The translations under genes and the position numbers were made by a program. DNA of 64,000 nucleotides from Microbacterium sp. SORGH_AS_0428 (GTDB lineage: Bacteria > Actinomycetota > Actinomycetes > Actinomycetales > Microbacteriaceae), in NCBI RefSeq assembly GCF_031453615.1, contig NZ_JAVIZT010000001.1:806001-870000 (forward strand). The letters are read 5' to 3'. Under the pieces are notes generated by a model. It did no database searches. It saw only the letters and a list, made by a program, of their open reading frames with translations, and was not told where the DNA came from. Position 1 is the stretch's first letter; every line of letters starts with the position of its first letter. Shown piece after piece: positions 7,549 through 15,663 of this stretch.

Positions 7549-8964
7549 TCAACGGGTACTGGTTGCCATCTCCTTCGCGGCCGCATCCCCCTGCGCTGCG
7601 ACGGGCGCCTTCTGTCCCGCATCCACACCGTGTCCGCCGGTCAGGGTGGACTCGTCGAAGGGCCGGGCACCCGAGAGCACCTCGCGCACCCGCGCCTTGT
7701 CGATCTGCCGGGTCCAGGTGCCAATCAGCACGGTCGCCACCGCGTTGCCGGTGAAGTTCGTGACCGCACGCCCCTCCGACATGAAGCGGTCGATGCCGAC
7801 GATGACGCCCACCCCGCCGACGAGGTCGGGGCGGTAGGTCTGCAGGCCCGCGGCCAGGGTCGCAAGCCCCGCGCCCGTGACGCCCGCAGCGCCCTTCGAG
7901 GCGATGATCATGAACACGAGCAGGCCGATCTGCTCCGGGATGGACATCGGGGCGCCCATGCCCGTCGCGATGAACAGCGAGGCCATCGTGAGGTAGATCG
8001 CCGTGCCGTCGAGGTTGAAGGAGTACCCGGTGGGAACCGTGATGCCCACGACCGGCTTCGAGACGCCGAGGTGCTCCATCTTCGCGATGAGTCGGGGAAG
8101 TGCGGATTCCGACGACGACGTACCGACGATCAGGAGGTACTCGCGGCCCAGGTACTTCATGAGCGAGAAGATGTTGACCCGCGCGACCGCGTACAGCAGG
8201 GACCCCAGCACGCCCGCGATGAAGACGAAGCACGTGATGTAGAACGCGACCATCAGAAGACCGAGCCCGAGGATCGCCGCGACGCCGGTCGAGCCGACGA
8301 CGGCGGCGATGGCGCCGAACGCGCCGACGGGCGCGAGCCAGAGGATCATGCCCAGGATGCGGAACACGAGCGTCTGCAGGTGGGTGACGGCGGTCATGAT
8401 CGGCTTGCCCTTCTCCCCGAGCCCCTGCAGCGCGAAGCCGACCAGGAGCGCGATGAAGAGCACCTGCAGCACGCTGCCGCCGGTGAACGCGGCGAAGAAG
8501 GACTCCGGGACGATGTGCAGCAGGAAGTCGACGGTGGAGGTCGCCTCACCGGTCGCCTGATAGGTCGAGCCGGACATGTCCAGGCCTTCGCCCGGGTGGA
8601 TGATGTTGCCGACCACGAGGCCGATCGCCAGCGCGAAGGTCGACATCCCGAGGAAGTAGACCAGCGCCAGGCCGCCGATCTTGCCGACGGTCGCCGCTTT
8701 GGCGATGGATCCCACGCCCACCACGATCGTGCAGAAGATGATCGGGGCGATCATCATCGTGATGAGCGAGACGAACGCCGTTCCCAGCGGCTTCAGCCCG
8801 ACCGCGAACTCGGGGAAGGCGAGACCCACCACGGCGCCGGCGACCACGGCGATGATCACCGAGACGTACAGCCAGGTGTGCTTGTCCCATTTCTTGCGAC
8901 CGGGGCGGCCTGTCAGCCGCGGCAGGGTCACCGTCGTCGTGCGGGGAAGTCGCAGAGCCATCAT
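7549..8964 (-). CDS. dctA: C4-dicarboxylate:cation symporter (DctA/GltP family)
   Basis: This 471-residue inner-membrane carrier of the dicarboxylate/amino acid:cation symporter family imports C4-dicarboxylates or glutamate with protons or sodium. Visible family hallmarks are the serine-rich re-entrant loop GTSSSESALPRL, the segment TGYSFNLDGTAIYLTMA, and about eight hydrophobic helices beginning near residue 30. The ATG at 8964 follows GGAGACG. It is divergent from a CitA/DcuS-type sensor kinase and response regulator, which in relatives such as Bacillus DctS/R or DcuS/R controls dicarboxylate uptake. That context favours dicarboxylate over glutamate as substrate, but this is inference. Confidence 0.85.
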   Translation of the reverse strand: MMALRLPRTTTVTLPRLTGRPGRKKWDKHTWLYVSVIIAVVAGAVVGLAFPEFAVGLKPLGTAFVSLITMMIAPIIFCTIVVGVGSIAKAATVGKIGGLALVYFLGMSTFALAIGLVVGNIIHPGEGLDMSGSTYQATGEATSTVDFLLHIVPESFFAAFTGGSVLQVLFIALLVGFALQGLGEKGKPIMTAVTHLQTLVFRILGMILWLAPVGAFGAIAAVVGSTGVAAILGLGLLMVAFYITCFVFIAGVLGSLLYAVARVNIFSLMKYLGREYLLIVGTSSSESALPRLIAKMEHLGVSKPVVGITVPTGYSFNLDGTAIYLTMASLFIATGMGAPMSIPEQIGLLVFMIIASKGAAGVTGAGLATLAAGLQTYRPDLVGGVGVIVGIDRFMSEGRAVTNFTGNAVATVLIGTWTRQIDKARVREVLSGARPFDESTLTGGHGVDAGQKAPVAAQGDAAAKEMATSTR

Positions 8965-9067
8965 CGTCTCCTTCTCGATCGGGCCGCCTCATCGTGGCCA
9001 CGCTCGTACCCTCGCGCCCACTGACGGACCGGGTCGAGTTGTGGTCGTATTGGTCACGGAGGATGCG

Positions 9068-10324
9068 GTGAGACCGACGAAGTTCCCGAGGAGCGCGGCC
9101 ACGCGCCTGTTCCTGCTGATCGCCGCCGCTGCCGTCGCGGCGGCGGCCGTGCTCAGCGCCGTACTCGTGCTGGATGCCCAGCGCGCGGAACGCGCGGAGG
9201 CCGAGCGCGCGACGCAGATCGTCGCGCGTACCCTCGCCGAGGACCCGTTCGTTCGAAGCAGCATCAGCTCCCCCGCCCCCTCAGCAGTCCTCCAGCCGTT
9301 CGCGGAGTCGGTCATGGCCGCCAGCGACCTCGACTTCGTGACGATCATGTCTCCGGACGGCGTGCGATTCACCCACCGGGATCCGGCACGGATCGGCGAG
9401 CGCTACATCGGCACGATCCCCGCCTCCCCTGAGTCGCTCACCGAGGAGCGCGCGGGGACGCTGGGCCCGTCGGTGCGCACGATCGCCCCCGTGATCCAGG
9501 GCGACGAGGTCGTGGGGTGGGTGTCGGCGGGGGTGACGCTGGGCAGTATCGGAGACGGGATCGCTGCCCGACTGCCGTTCGCGCTGGCGGTCGCGCTCGT
9601 CGTGCTCGCCGCAGGCCTGGTCGGCGCGGTGCTCGCGCGCGGCCAGGCGCGGCGCGTGACGGGCGATCTGGCCGCATCCGAGATCCGCGACACGCTCTCG
9701 AGCGCCGAGTCGATGCGCACCCTCGGCGAGGCGCTGCGAGCGCAGACGCACGAGCACGGCAACCGCATCCATACCGCCGTCGCCCTGCTCGAGATGGATC
9801 GGCGCGAAGAGGCGATCGCGCTGCTCACCGACTCCGCCCAGGCCTCGCAGGAGCTGGTCGATCAGGTCACGGCGCGCACCGACGGCGACGCCACCGTGGG
9901 CGCCCTGGTGCTCGGCAAGGTGTCGCAGGCGGCCGAGCGCGGGGTGCTCCTGCGCACGCAGATCGCTCCCGACGCGCCCCGCTCGGTGCTCTCCGCCGTC
10001 GATGCCGTCACGGTCGTGGGTAACCTGCTCGACAACGCCGTGGATGCGGCGGCCTCCGGTCCCACGCCGCGCACCGTCGATTTCACGATGACGCGGTCAG
10101 GGCGAGACCTGATCCTCACGGTGACCGACTCGGGCGCCGGCGTGCCCACCGAGCTGCGCGAGAGGGTGTTCGAGATGGGATTCAGCACGAAGCCCGCGGG
10201 GGCGGAGGGTCGCGGTGTGGGCCTGGCCCTCGTTCGGGACATCGTGACGGCGGCGGGCGGCAGCATCCGCATCGACGACACCGACCCGAGCCGCTTCGAG
10301 GTGTTGCTGAGGGGGCGCGGATGA
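9068..10324 (+). CDS. CitA/DcuS-family sensor histidine kinase, short form
   Basis: This 418-residue membrane kinase probably senses carboxylates. TM1 spans about residues 14-36, an extracytoplasmic PDC/Cache-like sensor about 37-165, and TM2 about 172-195. The SpoOB-type dimer helix with the phospho-acceptor His follows (RAQTHEHGNRIHT), then an ATPase domain with N-box NLLDNAVDAA, DSGAGVP and GRGVGLAL. The cytoplasmic PAS domain normally found between TM2 and the kinase core in DcuS and CitA is missing. The GTG at 9068 has GGAGG five bases upstream. It overlaps the response regulator by four bases and is divergent from the symporter it probably controls. Confidence 0.85.
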   Translation: MRPTKFPRSAATRLFLLIAAAAVAAAAVLSAVLVLDAQRAERAEAERATQIVARTLAEDPFVRSSISSPAPSAVLQPFAESVMAASDLDFVTIMSPDGVRFTHRDPARIGERYIGTIPASPESLTEERAGTLGPSVRTIAPVIQGDEVVGWVSAGVTLGSIGDGIAARLPFALAVALVVLAAGLVGAVLARGQARRVTGDLAASEIRDTLSSAESMRTLGEALRAQTHEHGNRIHTAVALLEMDRREEAIALLTDSAQASQELVDQVTARTDGDATVGALVLGKVSQAAERGVLLRTQIAPDAPRSVLSAVDAVTVVGNLLDNAVDAAASGPTPRTVDFTMTRSGRDLILTVTDSGAGVPTELRERVFEMGFSTKPAGAEGRGVGLALVRDIVTAAGGSIRIDDTDPSRFEVLLRGRG

Positions 10325-11001
10325 TCCGGGTGCTTGTCGTCGACGACGACGCGTTGACCCTCGAGCTGCACGGACAGTACGTCGGGCGCCTGGACGGCTT
10401 CGAGGTCGGCGGACTGTGTGCCGGCGCGGCAGCCGCCGTGCGCGCGCTCATCGGGCCTGCGCCGAGGCCCGCCGTCGACCTCGTGCTGCTGGATATGACC
10501 ATGCCGGACGGGAGCGGGCTGGATGTGCTGCGCCGCATCCGCGCCGCGGGCAGCACGGTGGACGTGATCGCGGTGACCAGCGTGCGCGACGCCGAGACCG
10601 TGCGTGCCACTGCCAGTCTCGGGGTCGTGCAGTACCTCGTGAAGCCGTTCGCCTTCGGAGTGTTCCGGGAGCGGCTCGAGCAGTACGCGCAGGCACGCGA
10701 GCTGCGCACTCCGCGTGGGCGGGCGACACAGGCCGAGATCGATGCGCTGCTCGGGGCCGGTCGCACGGCCCCGATCCCGGTGACGCCGAAAGGCATCTCG
10801 CCGGACACGCTGGATGCGGTGGGCCGGGCACTTCGCGGGGGCGAAGCGCTCTCGGCCGTCGAGACGGCGCGTCTGCTGGGCCTGTCACGGGTCTCGGCCC
10901 GCCGCTATCTGGAGCACCTGGTGGAGATCGGTGCGGCCGAGCGACGTGCGCGCCACGGCCGCCCGGGCCGACCCGAGAGCGAGTACCGCTGGGCGATGTG
11001 A
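10321..11001 (+). CDS. CitB/DcuR-family response regulator
   Basis: This 226-residue regulator has a receiver domain (about 1-120) with the acidic pocket DDD at 8-10, phospho-acceptor Asp58 in LLDMTMPDG and Lys108 in YLVKPF. After a linker, a C-terminal helix-turn-helix domain (about 165-226) matches the CitT/DcuR type (ETARLLGLSRVSARRYLEHL). It is the partner of the overlapping sensor kinase (ATGA overlap). Its likely target is the divergent dctA promoter; no binding site was identified with confidence. Confidence 0.9.
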   Translation: MIRVLVVDDDALTLELHGQYVGRLDGFEVGGLCAGAAAAVRALIGPAPRPAVDLVLLDMTMPDGSGLDVLRRIRAAGSTVDVIAVTSVRDAETVRATASLGVVQYLVKPFAFGVFRERLEQYAQARELRTPRGRATQAEIDALLGAGRTAPIPVTPKGISPDTLDAVGRALRGGEALSAVETARLLGLSRVSARRYLEHLVEIGAAERRARHGRPGRPESEYRWAM

Positions 11002-11046
11002 CTCATGGGGTTGGTGTGACGCCTGTGACGCAATAGCGTGTTCCGC

Positions 11047-12213
11047 ATGATCGTCGAGCGCACGCCCCGCCCGCGGGCGTTGCGCCCGGCCGCGCTCGCT
11101 GTCGCCGTCGCGATCGTTGCGCTGTTCGCCGGGTCCGCCGCACCCGCTCAGGCTGCCGACACCCCTTCGTGGAACGACGTGCAGAACGCGCGCGACGACC
11201 AGGCGGCCGCGGCCGAGCTCGTCGCCCGCATCGAGGCCGAGCTCGACGCCGCGCAAGAGCGCAGTGCCGCCACCGCCACCGCGGCGCTGGATGCGGCGCG
11301 CATCGCTGAGGACGCCCGCCGACGCGCGGACGACGCCGCGCAGCGTTCCGCTGCGCTCGATGCGCAGGTGGACGCAGCGCGGACGGAGGCTGAGGCGCAG
11401 CGCGCTCGCGCCGGCGCTCTCGCGTCCTCCATGTACCGGCTGCAGTCTGACGGACCGCTGGCGGCCCGACTGCTGACCGCCGCCGACCCGGACGACCTGC
11501 TCGACCGCCTCGGCCTGCTCGAGACGATGGGAACCGCGTGGGCCGGCCGCGCGGCGCAGGTGCAGAGCACGGCGCAGGTCTTGGCCGCACTGGACGATCA
11601 GGCCACCCTGGCGCGCGCCGCGCGCGAGGACGCCGCCGCGGCGGCCGAACGCGCCGCAGCCGATGCGCAGTCCGCCGCGGATTCGGAGGCGGCCGCGGTG
11701 ACGGAGCTCACCACGCAGGCCGACACCCTCTACGCGCAGTTGGCAACCCTCAAGGGCACCACGGCCGACCTGGAGCGCCGGTACCGGCTGGCGAGCCAGG
11801 TTGCGGCGCAACCCGCCAATCCCGCCCCCGGCTCCCCCTCGTCCGGCTCTCCCGCGCCACCGGCGCCGCCCGTTCCCTCCCCTCCCGCGAGCGGTGCCGT
11901 CGTCGTCGACCCCGCGGGAGCACGGGACTATGCGCGCGGTGCGATCGGCGTCTACGGCTGGGGCCCGGATCAGTTCGAATGTCTCGTGTCGCTGTGGAAC
12001 CGGGAGTCCGGCTGGCGCGCCGACGCGCTCAACCCGTCCAGCGGCGCCTACGGCATCCCTCAGGCGTTGCCCGGGGGCAAGATGGCGAGCGCGGGCGCCG
12101 ACTGGCGCACGAACGCCGCCACGCAGATCAACTGGGGACTGTCGTACATCTCCGACCGTTACGGCTCCCCCTGCGGAGCGTGGGGGCACTCACAGGCCAC
12201 CGGCTGGTACTGA
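11047..12213 (+). CDS. secreted coiled-coil protein with lytic transglycosylase-like domain
   Basis: The 388-residue product has a Sec signal peptide (arginine-rich start, hydrophobic core, cleavage near APAQAAD about residue 35). An Ala-rich coiled coil (about 40-250) follows, then a Pro/Ser/Gly linker (about 255-285) and a C-terminal lysozyme-like domain with FECLVSLWNRESGW (the Glu is the likely catalytic acid) and SSGAYGIPQALPGGKM. The architecture resembles cell-wall hydrolases whose coiled coil is regulated by FtsEX-like partners, but the usual NlpC/P60 domain is replaced by a transglycosylase-like one. The ATG at 11047 is chosen over the GTG at 11038 because TAGCGT lies seven bases upstream, implying a leaderless start. 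Confidence 0.8.
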   Translation: MIVERTPRPRALRPAALAVAVAIVALFAGSAAPAQAADTPSWNDVQNARDDQAAAAELVARIEAELDAAQERSAATATAALDAARIAEDARRRADDAAQRSAALDAQVDAARTEAEAQRARAGALASSMYRLQSDGPLAARLLTAADPDDLLDRLGLLETMGTAWAGRAAQVQSTAQVLAALDDQATLARAAREDAAAAAERAAADAQSAADSEAAAVTELTTQADTLYAQLATLKGTTADLERRYRLASQVAAQPANPAPGSPSSGSPAPPAPPVPSPPASGAVVVDPAGARDYARGAIGVYGWGPDQFECLVSLWNRESGWRADALNPSSGAYGIPQALPGGKMASAGADWRTNAATQINWGLSYISDRYGSPCGAWGHSQATGWY

Positions 12214-12294
12214 CGCGCGTTTCGGCTCGCTCCGCTCGCTCAACGACCAGGGGCGCCGGTCGTTGAGCGAGCCGCAGGCGAGACGAAACGCGTC
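12212..12294. repeat. two-tier palindromic intergenic element
   Basis: The gap between two convergent genes is one long inverted repeat. The inner stem is 15 bp perfect (GCTCGCTCAACGACC at 12234-12248 against GGTCGTTGAGCGAGC at 12258-12272), and the outer arms GACGCG...TTTCG and CGAAACGCGTC also pair. It probably terminates both flanking genes, but it is longer and more elaborate than a terminator needs to be. Confidence 0.7.
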
Positions 12295-14257
12295 AGGCAG
12301 AGGAGGAGGCGCGGCGCGAGCGTCCGGCGCCGGGCATCTCGACGTAGTCGGCGTGCTTGGCATCCAGCCCGTCACCGGCGGTGCGCCCCCGCATCCGACG
12401 CCACAGCCAGGGCAGCGCGTCGCGGCGCAACCAGCCGCCCGCCGGGGGCTCGTCGTCGTGGAGAGCCGCGTCCAGATCACCCAGGGCCTCCGCATCCGGG
12501 ATTCCCAGCACCTCGGCGGCGCGATAGGCGAGGAAGCGGTGGCCGCGCGAGCGCAGGTGCACCTTGTCGTCGGCCCACATCTCCAGCGCGCCGATCTCGG
12601 GCAGTGCGTCCAGGTCGAGGAGCATGCAGCCGTGGACACGCGCGATGCGGCGAAGCTCAGAGGCGTACTGGGCGAATCGGCGGGCGAAGAGTCCCGCGGC
12701 CCGACGATGCGGCAGGAACGGCGTCACCAGGAGAACATCGCAACCCGCCGCCCGCAGCGCGACGACACCCTCCTCCAGTTCCGCGGCGAGCGCCCGCGGC
12801 GCCGCGCCATGGCCGACGAGGTCGTTCGCGCCCATGAGGATCGACACGAGATCGGGGCGCAGTTCGAGCGCCCGCGGGATCTGCGTCGTCGTGAGATCGC
12901 GCACGCGACGCGAGCGGACCGCGAGATTGGCGTAGCGGAAGGGGTCGCGGCCGCGGTGCTGCTGCGCCAGCAGCGGCGCGAGACGGTCGGCCCAGCCGCG
13001 GTACTGGCCGTGCGGTGCGCGCGAGGTGTCGCACAGGCCCTCGGTGAGCGAATCGCCGAGGGCGACGAACCTCGCCCACCGACGCGGCGTGGGAAGCGGC
13101 GCGGGCATAGCGGGACGTGTGTCGCCGCGGGCCAGAAGACGGTCATCGATCCGGCGCAGCTCCCGCGCTTCGTCGTAGTGCCCGAGGAGCTGACCGTACA
13201 GCGACGCCCAGGTGCGCTCGGCGACGGCGTCGCGGGCGGCGACCGAGAAAGCCTGCCTCTTCGCGTCGTCACCCAGCAGGTCACCGACGCGAGCGCGCAG
13301 ATCCGCGAGGTCACCGGGGCGGTAGAGCCATCCGTCGATGCTCGAGCGGACGAGGTCGACGGGACCGCCCGTCCCCGTGGCGACGACCGGGACGCCGCTC
13401 GCGTGCGCCTCCTGGATCGTCTGGCCGAAGGTCTCGCTCTCGCCGGGGTGCACGAACACGTCGAACGACGCCATCGCCTCGGCGAGCTCGGTGCCCGCGA
13501 GATGACCGAGGAACACCGCACCGGGAAGCTGCTGCTCCAGCTGTGCGCGGGAGGGACCGTCTCCCACGATCACCAGCCGCGCGCCGTCGACACCCGCCAG
13601 CGCGGCGAGATCCTCCACCTGCTTCTCGGGGGCGAGGCGCCCGACGTAGCCGATGATGCGCTCGCCGGGTGCGATCCGGCGGCGGAACTGCTCGCTGCGA
13701 CGGTCCGGCCGGAATCTCTCGCCGTCCACGCCGCGCGCCCACATCCGCAGGCGGTCCACCCCCATCCGCTCCAGCTGCGCCACCGAGGAGGTCGAGGGCG
13801 CCAGGGTGAGGGTCGCCCGACGGTGGAGCCGCGCGACATGGCCGGCGGCGAGGGCCGCGGCCTGCGGCATCCGGTAGCGCTGCGCGTAGGCGACGACGTC
13901 GGTCTGGTAGATCGCGACGGATGCCGTGCGCAGCGACTCCGCCGCGTTCACGCCCTGCCAGCCCAGCACGAAAGGCGAAGCGAGGTGGACGACGTCGGGG
14001 CGGAACTCGCGGAGGATCGCCGCGATCCGTGCGACGCGCGCGAAGACGACCCGCACCTGCGGATACGACGGCAGCGGGAGCGAGGCGAGCAGCTCGGTGC
14101 GGGAGGCTGCGACCGCGTCGACGGACTCGGCCGCGCGCGGGGCGATCACGAGCGTCTCGTGACCGTCGGCGGCGAGGTGCCGGAGCACCTGCAGGACGGA
14201 ACCGGTCACACCGTTCATGTGCGGAAGGTAGGACTCGGCGATCAGCGCGACTCTCAC
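12293..14257 (-). CDS. glycosyltransferase family 4 fused to SGNH/GDSL hydrolase
   Basis: One uninterrupted frame encodes 654 residues with two enzymes. Residues about 1-370 form a GT-B glycosyltransferase 4 domain (start RVALIAESYLPHMNGVTG, acceptor loop; donor-site motif HPGESETFGQTIQEAHASG), like actinobacterial mannosyltransferases for glycolipids. Residues about 395-600 form an SGNH hydrolase with block I ALGDSLTEG, block III MGANDL and block V DDKVHLRSRGH, typical of acyl or acetyl esterases. The fused pair suggests a lipid or wall glycan that is glycosylated and deacylated at the membrane face. The GTG at 14257 begins the conserved first strand; the ribosome site is weak. Confidence 0.85.
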   Translation of the reverse strand: MRVALIAESYLPHMNGVTGSVLQVLRHLAADGHETLVIAPRAAESVDAVAASRTELLASLPLPSYPQVRVVFARVARIAAILREFRPDVVHLASPFVLGWQGVNAAESLRTASVAIYQTDVVAYAQRYRMPQAAALAAGHVARLHRRATLTLAPSTSSVAQLERMGVDRLRMWARGVDGERFRPDRRSEQFRRRIAPGERIIGYVGRLAPEKQVEDLAALAGVDGARLVIVGDGPSRAQLEQQLPGAVFLGHLAGTELAEAMASFDVFVHPGESETFGQTIQEAHASGVPVVATGTGGPVDLVRSSIDGWLYRPGDLADLRARVGDLLGDDAKRQAFSVAARDAVAERTWASLYGQLLGHYDEARELRRIDDRLLARGDTRPAMPAPLPTPRRWARFVALGDSLTEGLCDTSRAPHGQYRGWADRLAPLLAQQHRGRDPFRYANLAVRSRRVRDLTTTQIPRALELRPDLVSILMGANDLVGHGAAPRALAAELEEGVVALRAAGCDVLLVTPFLPHRRAAGLFARRFAQYASELRRIARVHGCMLLDLDALPEIGALEMWADDKVHLRSRGHRFLAYRAAEVLGIPDAEALGDLDAALHDDEPPAGGWLRRDALPWLWRRMRGRTAGDGLDAKHADYVEMPGAGRSRRASSSA

Positions 14258-14396
14258 GAGACCAGGGTGCTCCCGCAGCTGCGCCCGAATGGTGCGAACC
14301 CCGGCGGATCGTCGAGAGTTCACCCGATGCACCACGGCTCGTCACCGGACGTGCCCCGTTGGGTCGCCGTTCACCCGCCGCTGCGATGCTTCCCCC

Positions 14397-14990
14397 GTGG
14401 CGGAGCCTTTCCTGACCGATCTCGCATCGAGTCCGTGGGCGCTGCCGCTCATGGCTCTGCTGGTGTTCGCCGATGCGCTGCTGGTGGTGATCCCGGGCGA
14501 GGTCGCGGTGACCGCCATGGGCGCGCTGGCGGTGTCGACCGGGCAGCCGCCGATCGTCGCGGTCGTGGCCGTCGCCGCTGCCGCGGCATTCGCGGGTGAT
14601 GCCGCGGGATACCTGCTGGGACGCACGGTCGGGATCGAACGCTGGCGCTGGATGCGGCATCCCCGCGTCGCATCGGCGTTCGCGTGGGCGCGCGGGCGCC
14701 TACACCGCAGCGCCGCGACGGTCGTGTTCACCGCGCGCTTCATCCCCTTCGCGCGCGTCGCCGTCACCCTCACGGCAGGGGCTACCGGGGTGCCTGCGGT
14801 GAGGTTCCTCGGCGCGTGCGCTCTCGCGGCGCTCGGCTGGGCGGCCTACCAGAGCCTGATCGGCGCGGCCGTCGGCGCCGTCGTGCCCGGCGGCCCCGTC
14901 GTCGCGGTGATCGTCTCCGTCGCCCTCGCGCTGGGCCTGGGCTTCGCCGTGGATGCGATCGCGGCGAGACGTGTGAGGGCGCCGCGATGA
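14397..14990 (+). CDS. DedA family membrane protein
   Basis: This 197-residue polytopic protein has the DedA/VTT signature. The re-entrant segment with G-x-x-x-GYLLGR is near residues 60-70, and FTARFIPFARVAVTLTAGATG near 110-130 carries the conserved Arg-Phe-x-Pro-x-x-Arg and Gly residues. DedA proteins act in lipid flipping (undecaprenyl phosphate or phosphatidylethanolamine) and envelope homeostasis. The GTG at 14397 is chosen as the start nearest the family N-terminus. The last bases lie inside a bidirectional terminator hairpin. Confidence 0.85.
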   Translation: MAEPFLTDLASSPWALPLMALLVFADALLVVIPGEVAVTAMGALAVSTGQPPIVAVVAVAAAAAFAGDAAGYLLGRTVGIERWRWMRHPRVASAFAWARGRLHRSAATVVFTARFIPFARVAVTLTAGATGVPAVRFLGACALAALGWAAYQSLIGAAVGAVVPGGPVVAVIVSVALALGLGFAVDAIAARRVRAPR

Positions 14991-15006
14991 CGCGGCGCCC
15001 TCACAC
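14971..15006. terminator. bidirectional terminator overlapping a stop codon
   Basis: GTGTGAGGGCGCCGCG pairs perfectly over 16 bp with CGCGGCGCCCTCACAC around the loop ATGA. The left arm is the end of the DedA coding sequence and the stop codon lies in the loop. A convergent gene ends 13 bases further on. Confidence 0.85.
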
Positions 15007-15018
15007 GATCAGGGGATG

Positions 15019-15663
15019 TCACTCCCCCGACAGACCTCCCAGCAGGTGGCCGAACGAGCGGCCCTCGCCGAGGTAGTTGGCCGGATCGAACGGGTCGGCG
15101 TCGACGACGGGGCTGCGGCGGGCGATGGCCTCGGCCAGCTCCCGCGCCCCCTTGTCCACGCGGCTGGAGAGCGTCGCCACCTGATCTCCGCTGCCGCCCC
15201 AGTCGGCGGAGGCGGCGAACACGCCGGTCGAGACCGCATCCGCGTGGAGATAGGCGAACAGCGGGCGGATCGCGTAGTCGATCGCCAGCGAGTGGCGGGC
15301 GGTGCCCGCGTTCGCGCCGATGAGCACCGGCTTGCCGCGCAGCGCGTCGGGATCCAGCACGTCGATGAACGACTTGAAGAGCCCCGAGTAGCTGGTGGAG
15401 AAGATCGGAGTCACGACGATGAGCGCGTCGGCCGACACCACCGTGTTGATCATCGTCTCCAGCGCCGTGGGTGCGAATCCGGTGAGCAGGTTGTTCGTGA
15501 TGTCGTGCGCATAGTCGCGCAGCTCGAACACGTCGGCGGTGATCTCCATGTCCCGCTCCGCCAGCTCGCGCGCCGTGGCGGCGAGCAGGCGGTCGGCCAG
15601 CATCCGGGTCGACGAGGGGTTCGACAGTCCCGCCGAGATGACGGCGATACGTCGGGTGCTCAT
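15019..15663 (-). CDS. FMN reductase, CE1759-type partner of an LLM monooxygenase
   Basis: The 214-residue flavodoxin-fold NAD(P)H:FMN oxidoreductase has the phosphate-binding start SAGLSNPSSTRMLADRL, then VVTPIFSTSYSGLFKSFID and LIGANAGTARHS. Members of this group are encoded next to a luciferase-like monooxygenase and supply it with reduced FMN (TIGR04037 partnered with TIGR04036, from memory). Its ATG overlaps the upstream monooxygenase stop by one base (TGATG), so the two are translationally coupled. The substrate of the pair is not known. Confidence 0.88.
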   Translation of the reverse strand: MSTRRIAVISAGLSNPSSTRMLADRLLAATARELAERDMEITADVFELRDYAHDITNNLLTGFAPTALETMINTVVSADALIVVTPIFSTSYSGLFKSFIDVLDPDALRGKPVLIGANAGTARHSLAIDYAIRPLFAYLHADAVSTGVFAASADWGGSGDQVATLSSRVDKGARELAEAIARRSPVVDADPFDPANYLGEGRSFGHLLGGLSGE

